From Myxococcales bacterium (GTDB taxonomy: Bacteria; Myxococcota; Polyangia; Polyangiales; Polyangiaceae), in the NCBI GenBank assembly GCA_020430865.1, contig JAGQIY010001152.1, positions 1 to 14,152 of the forward strand: a stretch of DNA of 14,152 bases, in the 5' to 3' direction. Shown here piece after piece: positions 7,474 through 12,567 of this stretch; positions within the stretch are counted from its first letter, which is position 1; each line of letters begins with the position of its first letter. Made by a program: the position numbers and the translations under genes. Under the pieces are notes generated by a model. It had not been told where the DNA came from. It made no database searches and saw nothing but the letters and a program-made list of their open reading frames with translations.

Positions 7474-7587
7474 TCACGGCGCCAGCGAGTCGAGCCGGGA
7501 ACGATGCTTCGAGGAGGCGGTGGTGACGAAGGTCCGCTCGAGCGCCCTGGCTTCCTCGACGCGTCCCAGGACCTGGAGCGTCCCCGT
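7474..7587 (-). pseudogene. Decayed C-terminal fragment, TPR-like tail
   Basis: One minus-strand frame between a TAG (7588-7590) and a TGA (7474-7476) reads LQVLGRVEEARALERTF, then VTTASSKHRSRLDSLAP and stop. About nine codons in ten end in G or C. The pattern LGR-x-EEARAL-x-R-F, then SxHRxRL and a stop, resembles the last helix pair of tetratricopeptide-type or FecR-associated proteins common in myxobacteria. There is no start codon in frame and the sequence upstream is frame-shifted, so it reads as the tail of a gene lost from this place. It is short, so a chance open frame cannot be excluded. Confidence 0.4.
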
Positions 7588-7654
7588 CTACTTCCACGTG
7601 GCAAATGCAGAGCTGGTTCGGAATCGAGGCTTGAGGAGCTCCCAGCACACCCAG

Positions 7655-7695
7655 CGCTCCCCGGGGCCACGAGGAGCCCAGCGGGGAGCGGCCCC
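7655..7695. other. Competing hairpins upstream of the small lipoprotein
   Basis: CGCTCCCC (7655-7662) pairs with GGGGAGCG (7683-7690). The overlapping GGGGCC (7663-7668) pairs with GGCCCC (7690-7695). They share one base of the right arms and would be hard to form together, which is attenuator-like geometry 50-90 bp before the lipoprotein start. In GC-rich DNA this may be chance. Confidence 0.2.
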
Positions 7696-7742
7696 CGAAA
7701 AGCCATTGCGAAGGCGCGCTCGCTCCCCGACTATTTAGCAGC

Positions 7743-8039
7743 ATGGAAAAGTCGAACCTGGTTCCGCCCCGGCCTGTCTCGCTCCCGCCGCTGCTTCGAC
7801 TGAGTCTGCTGGCCGCCGCCACGTGGCTCCCCACCGCCTGCGTGGTGCACACCAGCGGTCCGTCGCACGACTGGATTCGGGAGAGCGCCTCGCAGGACCT
7901 GGGTTGCCCCCAGGGCAAGCTCACGATCACCCACTACATGGGGAAGAAGGACAGGAAGAAGGCCGAAGGCTGCGGCAAGACAGCCGTCTACCGCGAGGTG
8001 TGCCAAGGCCAGCAGTGCCACTGGGAGCGAGAACCCTAG
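7743..8039 (+). CDS. Small cysteine-containing putative lipoprotein
   Basis: The protein is 98 aa. An N-terminal hydrophobic run (LLRLSLLAAATWLPTAC) ends at C33, which looks like a lipid-modified cysteine, though the proline at -3 makes the lipobox imperfect. The mature part has five further cysteines: LGCPQGKLTI, EGCGKTAVY and VCQGQQCHW. The spacing (D-x-GCP...L-x-I....GCGK-x-AVY...C) matches a short domain repeated in many myxobacterial secreted proteins; this is from memory of the lineage and is not searched. It is probably anchored at the cell envelope with function unknown. No good ribosome binding site precedes the ATG. It is divergent from the MFS gene across the 452-bp gap and 77 bp upstream of the AraC gene in the same direction. 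Confidence 0.75.
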   Translation: MEKSNLVPPRPVSLPPLLRLSLLAAATWLPTACVVHTSGPSHDWIRESASQDLGCPQGKLTITHYMGKKDRKKAEGCGKTAVYREVCQGQQCHWEREP

Positions 8040-8116
8040 CCGGGTCGACGCTCGTCGGAGTCGGAGCGATCTCGCCAGCCGGGTGAGGCCGTGATAGCTA
8101 GCGGCTGTCACCAAGC

Positions 8117-9121
8117 ATGCGCTCGTTCATCGCTTCGCTCCCGCGTTCCGTGTTGAACATCGTCGCCCCCGTCGGTCTCGACGCGGACGCCCTGCGCGAG
8201 CAGGCCCAGATCGACGCCCTCCAGGATCCGGATGGTCGCGTCTCTGGCGAGAGCTACGAGCGGCTCTGGCTCGCGCTGGCCCGGGATCCGCGCGCACGGC
8301 TCAGCCTCCCCAGCGCGGCAGCGCTCGAAGACGTCGGCGGTCTGGGCGTCGTCGGCTACGTGATGGCCCACTCGGAGAACATGCGTCAGGCGTTCGGCGC
8401 CTACGAACGCCACGGCCGCGTGATCGGCGACTTCGTGGAGCTCCGAGTCGTCACGAGCCCCGATGGCTTTCGCATCGAGCTCCGCTATCCAGCGCCGTTC
8501 CGCGAGATCCCGCTCTTCACCGAGAGCAACCTCGTGTTCACCGACGCCATGGCCCGCGCGCTGGCTGGCAAGGAGCTGCCGCTGCTGGAGACCTGGCACT
8601 ATCATTCGCGCAACGGGCAATCCCTGGAGCTGGAGACTGTGCTCCACGGTCGGGGGGGTGAGGCCCGCTACGAGCAACCCTGCGCGGCGCTGGTCTACGC
8701 ACCCGAGATCGCGAACTGGCCAGTAGCCAAGGCGGATACTCGCCTGTTTCCGTTCCTGGAGCGCCACGCAGCAAGCCAGAGCGCCGTGGCACCGAACCTC
8801 GCGCCTTGGACCACACGCACGCGGACGGCAGTCATCGAGCTGATGCGGGGGGAGGAGCCGAGTCAGCGCGAGGTTGCACGCAAGCTGGGCGCGAGCGAAC
8901 GCACGCTCCAGCGACGCCTCGCGGAGGAAGGCATGAGCTTCGTGCGGATCGCCGACGAATGCCGCCGCGAGCTCGCGCTTCTCCACGTCGCCGACCCATC
9001 TCTGCCGCTGGCGGACGTTGCTTTTCTGCTCGGATATTCTGACACGACGGCCTTTCACCGCGCCTTTCGCCGCTGGACGGGTAGCACCCCGGCCGAGTTG
9101 CGGCGCAAGCGCTCGGCGTGA
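8117..9121 (+). CDS. AraC family transcriptional regulator with Arabinose_bd-type N-terminal domain
   Basis: The 334-aa length suits the OruR/PF12625-type AraC regulators. The N-terminal ~190 residues form the effector domain, including VSGESYERLWLALARDP and LGVVGYVMAHSENMRQAF, both characteristic of that group. The C-terminal ~85 residues are the double helix-turn-helix. HTH1 is REVARKLGASERTLQRRLAEEG; the second half is PLADVAFLLGYSDTTAFHRAFRRWTG, followed by STPAELRR, the usual family ending. Such regulators often control catabolic genes in response to small organic ligands. The acyl-CoA dehydrogenase 160 bp downstream on the same strand is the most obvious target. The ATG at 8117 has no strong ribosome binding site, but the protein begins as family members do. 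Confidence 0.92.
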   Translation: MRSFIASLPRSVLNIVAPVGLDADALREQAQIDALQDPDGRVSGESYERLWLALARDPRARLSLPSAAALEDVGGLGVVGYVMAHSENMRQAFGAYERHGRVIGDFVELRVVTSPDGFRIELRYPAPFREIPLFTESNLVFTDAMARALAGKELPLLETWHYHSRNGQSLELETVLHGRGGEARYEQPCAALVYAPEIANWPVAKADTRLFPFLERHAASQSAVAPNLAPWTTRTRTAVIELMRGEEPSQREVARKLGASERTLQRRLAEEGMSFVRIADECRRELALLHVADPSLPLADVAFLLGYSDTTAFHRAFRRWTGSTPAELRRKRSA

Positions 9122-9207
9122 ATCAGCGCCGGCCCGCGCGCCGATGCACCCGCCTTGCAGCGCGCGCTCCCGCGTCGGCTTCGTGGTGCACGAGCTTGCG
9201 ACGTAGC

Positions 9208-9241
9208 GTTGGCCGCCTCGTCAGGGCGCGAGCAGGCCAAC
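9208..9241. promoter_or_regulatory. Inverted repeat upstream of the acyl-CoA dehydrogenase
   Basis: GTTGGCC (9208-9214) and GGCCAAC (9235-9241) are perfect 7-bp arms 20 bases apart, ending 40 bp before the likely start at 9282. It could be a regulator site, possibly for the adjacent AraC protein, although AraC sites are usually direct repeats. No T-run follows, so a terminator is less likely. Confidence 0.3.
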
Positions 9242-9281
9242 AATTGATTGAGTCCCCGTGGAGCCAGTGCGAGAAGGCGTC

Positions 9282-10508
9282 ATGGACTTCGAGCTGAGCA
9301 CCAGGGCCGCGGATCTACGGGAGCGCATCGTACGCTTCATCCAAGAGGAGATCACCCCGCTGGAGCGCGACGTGCTCGAGCGGCGCGAGCGCCACGGTGA
9401 CTGGCGGAGGTGGTCGGTCCCCAGCGAAGTGGAGGCGCTCAAGGCCAGGGCGCGTGAGGCGGGGCTCTGGAACCTGTTTCTCCCCGAGGAATCGAAGCTC
9501 AGCAACGTGGAGTACGCGCCGCTCGCCGAGGAGATGGGCAAGAGCTTCCTAGCCCCGGAGGTCTTCAACTGCAACGCTCCGGATACCGGCAACATGGAGG
9601 TGCTGGAGAAATACGGTAGCGAGGAGCAGAAGTCGCGATGGCTCGAGCCACTCCTGCGGGGCGAGATCCGCTCGGCGTTCTGCATGACCGAGCCCGATGT
9701 CGCTTCGTCCGATGCCACGAACATGCAGGCGACGGCGGTGATCGACGGGGACGAGGTGGTGCTCAACGGCAAGAAGTGGTGGTCCACGGGCATCGGTCAC
9801 CCCGACTGCCGCGTCGTGATCTTCATGGGTGTCACGGATCCGGACGCCCACCGCCACTCGCGCCACAGCATGGTGCTGGCGCCCCTGGATACACCAGGCA
9901 TCGAGATCCAGCGCATGGTGCCCGTGTTCGGCGAGTACGACGCGCCCTACGGCCATGGCGAGATCTGGTTCTCCAACGCACGCGTACCGAAAGCGAATCT
10001 GATCGCCGGGCCGGGACGCGGCTTCGAGATCGCTCAGGGGCGCCTCGGCCCCGGGCGCATCCATCACTGCATGCGCTGCATCGGGGCTGCCGAGCGAGCG
10101 CTGCAGCTGATGATCGAACGCGGCCTGGAACGGGAAGCCTTCGGCAAGCCGCTGATCAACCTCGGAGGCAATCGCGAGCGCATCGCAGACCTGAGGATCG
10201 CGATCGATCAGGCTCGCCTGCTGACGCTATTTGCCGCATGGAAACTGGATCAGGTGGGCGCACTGGGGGCGCTGACGGAGATCAGCGCCATCAAGGTCGT
10301 CGCGCCGAACGTCTTGCAGCAGGTCGCAGACGAGGCGATTCAACTCTTCGGTGGCGCAGGGGTCTCCGAGGACGTGCCCCTGACGGCGCTCTTCGCCATC
10401 GGCCGCGTGCTACGCATCGCCGACGGACCGGACGCCGTGCACCGCGGCCTCATCGCACGCATGGAGCTGATGAAGTACGGCTCCTCCAGGTCACGCGGGC
10501 AGGGCTGA
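9282..10508 (+). CDS. Acyl-CoA dehydrogenase, ACAD10/ACAD11-like
   Basis: The protein is 408 aa from the ATG at 9282, preceded by GAGAAGG. A GTG at 9258 would add eight residues, but MDFELSTRAADLRERI is the normal family opening. Helical N-domain to about residue 120; flavin and substrate region FCMTEPDVASSDATNM and GKKWWSTGIGHPDCR in the beta domain; C-terminal helical domain with LIERGLEREAFGKPL-type FAD contacts, QLFGGAGVSED, and RIADGPDAVHR. D381 of ADGPD aligns with the catalytic glutamate of medium-chain enzymes, as in ACAD10/11. FAD-dependent oxidation of acyl-CoA to enoyl-CoA in the cytoplasm is expected, perhaps on unusual long or hydroxylated acyl chains. The stop abuts the convergent MarR stop. 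Confidence 0.92.
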   Translation: MDFELSTRAADLRERIVRFIQEEITPLERDVLERRERHGDWRRWSVPSEVEALKARAREAGLWNLFLPEESKLSNVEYAPLAEEMGKSFLAPEVFNCNAPDTGNMEVLEKYGSEEQKSRWLEPLLRGEIRSAFCMTEPDVASSDATNMQATAVIDGDEVVLNGKKWWSTGIGHPDCRVVIFMGVTDPDAHRHSRHSMVLAPLDTPGIEIQRMVPVFGEYDAPYGHGEIWFSNARVPKANLIAGPGRGFEIAQGRLGPGRIHHCMRCIGAAERALQLMIERGLEREAFGKPLINLGGNRERIADLRIAIDQARLLTLFAAWKLDQVGALGALTEISAIKVVAPNVLQQVADEAIQLFGGAGVSEDVPLTALFAIGRVLRIADGPDAVHRGLIARMELMKYGSSRSRGQG

Positions 10509-11000
10509 TCACCACGCGGGGCGGACACCGGGCAACGCTCCCGAGTAGCGCTCACGCAGGACCCGCTCCAGATCGCTGCGCAGCGCCTCGAAGCGCTTCA
10601 CCCCCAGCACGCTCGCCCACTCGTCCTCGAGCTCCCGATAGATGCTCTCGACGTGGCTCAACAGGCGCTCGCCCCGCGGCGTGAGCCTCAGCAGCTTCGA
10701 ACGCGCATCCGCCGGGTTGGGGACGAGCTTCACGTAGCCGGACTCCCGCATCGCCTCGACGAGCTTCGAGGCCGCTTGCTTGGTGAAGCCCATCTCCGCC
10801 GCCAGGTCGTTCACCGTCTTGTTTTTTTCCCGTGCGGGAAGCAAGACGAAGCCATAGGAACGCTTCACGTCCTTGTAGCCCCTCGCGACCAGGCGCTCGT
10901 GGAGGTCATCGATCAGCGAGCGGTAGGCCATGGCACATAGCCGCGCGACGGGCACATCCTGACGATCTCCGAAACTCGTCGAGCTGCCTGGGTTTGACAC
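10509..11000 (-). CDS. MarR family transcriptional regulator
   Basis: The 163-aa protein has a winged helix-turn-helix at about residues 60-125. TVNDLAAEMGFTKQAASKLVEAMRESGYV contains the recognition helix, and NPADARSKLLRLTPRGERLL is the MarR wing with its D-x-R and LTxxG signature. Flanking helices form the dimer interface. The GTG at 11000 is used; it has no clear ribosome binding site, and GTG or ATG codons 16 and 23 codons later are possible starts. The gene follows the cupin gene by 48 bp on the same strand, so they probably form one unit. Duplicate GTCAA-N5-TTGAC dyads at the cupin promoter are candidate operators, implying negative autoregulation. Its stop lies directly against that of the convergent acyl-CoA dehydrogenase. 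Confidence 0.9.
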   Translation of the reverse strand: MSNPGSSTSFGDRQDVPVARLCAMAYRSLIDDLHERLVARGYKDVKRSYGFVLLPAREKNKTVNDLAAEMGFTKQAASKLVEAMRESGYVKLVPNPADARSKLLRLTPRGERLLSHVESIYRELEDEWASVLGVKRFEALRSDLERVLRERYSGALPGVRPAW

Positions 11001-11048
11001 GCCCCGGTTGTACTACGGCTGGCTCACGCTGCCCACTCGGGCGCGCGG

Positions 11049-11420
11049 CTACTCGGCCCAGGGTGGCGTGAAGGTCTTGCCGTCGAGCTTGGCCTGACCC
11101 CCGACGGGAAAGCAGCACAGCAGCTCGAGCAGGCCAGCGCCAGCGTTGTCGAGCGAGAAGCGCGTGTCCCTGGGGATCACGATCACGTCACCGGCCTTCG
11201 CAGAATGCTGCTCACCGGCGATCTCGACGCGCGCCTCGCCCGCGACGACGTAGAACAGCTCCTCACGCGTCAGGGCGTGGGGCGTCGGCGACGTGTTCGG
11301 CAAGATCTGCACACGCCAGAGCGCCGTTTCCTGGCTGCCGCGCGACGGAGTCGCCAAGGTCGTGAAGCGGGCGTTGGGTAGCTCGTGGGTGCATCGCTCG
11401 GGGGCTCGAATCACTGGCAT
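11049..11420 (-). CDS. Cupin-domain protein with degenerate metal-binding motifs
   Basis: The 123-aa single-domain cupin starts at the ATG at 11420, which has AGAGGAG seven bases upstream. A longer frame to 11498 runs into the promoter and is rejected. Motif 1 reads PHALTREELFYVVAGEARVEIAG and motif 2 reads GDVIVIPRDTRFSLDN. Only H48 and the E53/E54 pair remain of the usual HxH...E ligands. The motif 2 histidine is replaced (F88 at the expected place), so classical metal-dependent chemistry is doubtful. A Cys pair (C102-C103) lies near the end. It could bind a small ligand, act as a metal-free isomerase or be a sensor. It is cytoplasmic and upstream of marR, with a promoter flanked by two probable operators, so its expression is expected to be inducible. 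Confidence 0.88.
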   Translation of the reverse strand: MPVIRAPERCTHELPNARFTTLATPSRGSQETALWRVQILPNTSPTPHALTREELFYVVAGEARVEIAGEQHSAKAGDVIVIPRDTRFSLDNAGAGLLELLCCFPVGGQAKLDGKTFTPPWAE

Positions 11421-11447
11421 GGGGTTGCTCCTCTGGTGTCGACTACT

Positions 11448-11462
11448 GTCAACTGCATTGAC
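11448..11462. promoter_or_regulatory. Putative MarR operator, proximal
   Basis: GTCAA-CTGCA-TTGAC is a perfect 5-bp-arm dyad with a 5-base spacer, lying just downstream of the -10 element of the cupin promoter, over the expected transcription start. A second dyad of the same form lies 46 bp away at 11494-11508. An overlapping TGACT-AGCC-AGTCA repeat (11459-11472) may add a binding site. Confidence 0.6.
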
Positions 11463-11468
11463 TAGCCA

Positions 11469-11498
11469 GTCATACCTCCCCCCCGGACCATAAGTCAA
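11469..11498 (-). promoter_or_regulatory. Sigma70-type promoter of the cupin-marR unit
   Basis: On the minus strand TTGACT (11493-11498) is followed by an 18-bp spacer containing seven consecutive G and then TATGAC (11469-11474). Transcription would start near 11462, leaving a leader of about 40 bases that carries AGAGGAG. The -35 element is itself one arm of the distal dyad, so a bound repressor would block polymerase. Confidence 0.6.
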
Positions 11499-11508
11499 TT
11501 ACGTTGAC
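11494..11508. promoter_or_regulatory. Putative MarR operator, distal (overlaps -35)
   Basis: GTCAA-TTACG-TTGAC has the same arms and spacer length as the proximal site, and here the symmetry extends by one base (AGTCAA/TTGACT, 11493-11509). It overlaps the -35 hexamer of the cupin promoter. Confidence 0.65.
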
Positions 11509-11573
11509 TAATCTCGGTACGGGCCCGCGCCACGAGCCCGGCAGGCAGAGCTTCACAGAGCCGAAATGAAACA

Positions 11574-11601
11574 CGCCGGCCACCCCATCGGGGAGCCGGC
11601 G
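11574..11601 (-). terminator. Terminator hairpin after the cytochrome gene
   Basis: CGCCGGC (11574-11580) pairs with GCCGGCG (11595-11601), with an inner CCCC/GGGG stem (11583-11586, 11590-11593) around ATC. On the minus strand it is followed by GTGTTTCATTTCGG, a loose T-rich tract. It lies 24 bases after the cytochrome stop and would separate that gene from the cupin unit. Confidence 0.6.
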
Positions 11602-11625
11602 CGGCGCAAGATTCAGGGACGGTGG

Positions 11626-12159
11626 CTACTTGGACTGATGGCAGCCGTAGCAGCCGAAACCGGTCTGGGTCTCGGGGTTGTAGGGCTCCATATCCAGGGT
11701 CTTCGCCATCTCGGGCACGACCTGCTTGCCCATGAACTCCATCACCTTTGGATGCTTCTTGGAGAGGGCGGCGAAGTCACCCTTGGCGGGCAACTTGGGC
11801 AGCGCAGGGCTCGGCATGTCGAACTTGCCGTCCTTCGCCTCGGGACCGTGACACGTCACGCAGCTGAACTCCGCGAACTCCTTCTCGTCGTAGTCCTTGA
11901 ACAGCTTGCCCATGGTCGGCATCACGACCTTCATCATGTGGGCCTTCTTCTGATCCATGTTCATGTCGGCCCACTTGGCAGGCGCCGGCGGCTCTTCAGT
12001 CTCCGCTGGCTCAACCGCCTCGGGGGGTTCGGGCTCCATGTCCGACGCCGCTGCCTCGGGGGCTTCAGGCGCCTCGGGGGCTTCTGCGGGCGGGGGCGAG
12101 CTACCGCATCCAAGAGGGAAGGCCAGGCTCAGTACGATGATGGGAAAGATTCGACGCAT
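11626..12159 (-). CDS. Diheme c-type cytochrome, predicted lipoprotein
   Basis: The protein is 177 aa from the ATG at 12159, with GAGGAA six bases upstream. MRRIFPIIVLSLAFPLGC is a lipoprotein signal with C18 as the lipidated cysteine, though a proline at -3 is unusual. Residues 20-62 are a Pro/Glu/Ala linker including three PEA triplets. Two covalent heme motifs follow: C100-VT-CH104 and C170-YG-CH174, the second only three residues from the end. Many methionines (M41, M66, M68, M75, M76, M80, M83 and later) are possible axial ligands. The spacing of about 70 residues suggests one small diheme domain or two minimal heme segments. It is probably an electron carrier held to an envelope membrane and facing the periplasm; the partner is unknown because no oxidase or reductase lies nearby. 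Transcription ends at a hairpin before the cupin gene. Confidence 0.88.
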   Translation of the reverse strand: MRRIFPIIVLSLAFPLGCGSSPPPAEAPEAPEAPEAAASDMEPEPPEAVEPAETEEPPAPAKWADMNMDQKKAHMMKVVMPTMGKLFKDYDEKEFAEFSCVTCHGPEAKDGKFDMPSPALPKLPAKGDFAALSKKHPKVMEFMGKQVVPEMAKTLDMEPYNPETQTGFGCYGCHQSK

Positions 12160-12567
12160 AGGGATTCCTCGGGCCGGCATCATCGGGGATTGAAGCCAGC
12201 TCGACAATCGATAGTTCCGGTCACCCCGGGACCAGCCCGGCCCGCGCACGGAGATCGCACCCCAGCGGGCGGGGAACGCTCGGTTTCCACATCGATTTCT
12301 GCTCGGCTGCGCGGATGTTTTACTACGGGAACGCATTGTTTCGCGCACAGCGCCAGCGATGCTCAACCTGATGGCCACTCAGCATCTGAGTCATCGTTCG
12401 AGGGCAGCGCACGGACTCGTCGCCCACGATCTCGAACTCCAGCGTCCACTTGCCGCCCGGCGCGGGTCCCTCGTTGAAAATGGGTCGGCTGGCCTAGGCC
12501 AATGGGTCTTCGCGCACGGTGGAACAGCCGATACCCGATGGTCGAGTCCGAGCGTATTCTGAGGCAG
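12160..12567. other. 408-bp gap between divergent lipoprotein genes
   Basis: It contains the upstream regions of the cytochrome (minus) and of the Pro-rich lipoprotein (plus). It also contains TACTACGG at 12321-12328 and a minus-strand frame at 12323-12493 that looks protein-coding but lacks a start. Nothing else is recognised; the remainder has a short CCGGG/CCCGG hairpin at 12226-12240. Confidence 0.6.
12323..12493 (-). pseudogene. Possible gene remnant (57 codons, no start)
   Basis: Between a TAG at 12494-12496 and a TAG at 12323-12325 one frame reads FNEGPAPGGKWTLEFEIVGD, then ESVRCPRTMTQMLSGHQVEH and RWRCARNNAFP. The composition is balanced like a real protein (charged, aromatic and beta-forming residues), and about three quarters of codons end in G or C. 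No ATG, GTG or TTG precedes GKWTLEFEI; the first GTG falls inside it. It could be the tail of a truncated gene, a small gene with a rare start (an ATT at 12479-12481), or chance. The family is not recognised. Confidence 0.35.

Larger units (their letters stand above)
7291..7742. other. 452-bp gap without an intact gene
   Basis: The stretch lies between the divergent MFS and small lipoprotein starts. It holds the MFS promoter region, including a GTACTACGG at 7353-7361 that is shared with two other intergenic regions. It also contains a minus-strand fragment resembling a protein C-terminus (7474-7587) and two competing hairpins at 7655-7695. Longer open frames here have Arg/Ser/Pro-rich translations and are judged spurious. 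Confidence 0.6.

Noticed and set aside
7356..7706. 116-codon minus-strand frame in the 452-bp gap
   Set aside because: The Ser/Arg/Pro-rich translation shows no resemblance to protein; a different frame there looks more like a gene relic.
5656..7803. 715-codon open frame on the plus strand opposite the MFS gene
   Set aside because: Its translation is full of Arg, His, Asp and Gln with no domain. It is the antisense shadow of a GC-rich membrane protein gene with a clear family match.
9638..10684. 348-codon alternative frame inside the acyl-CoA dehydrogenase
   Set aside because: It is Arg-rich shadow coding; the dehydrogenase frame carries all family motifs.
11475..11492. Run of seven C (G on minus) in the cupin promoter as a phase-variation tract
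   Set aside because: It falls exactly in the 18-bp spacer between -35 and -10. A slippage role is possible, but seven bases is short for GC-rich DNA and nothing else supports it.
11421..11498. N-terminal extension of the cupin by 26 codons
   Set aside because: It runs through the promoter and both dyads; the ATG at 11420 has a strong ribosome binding site.
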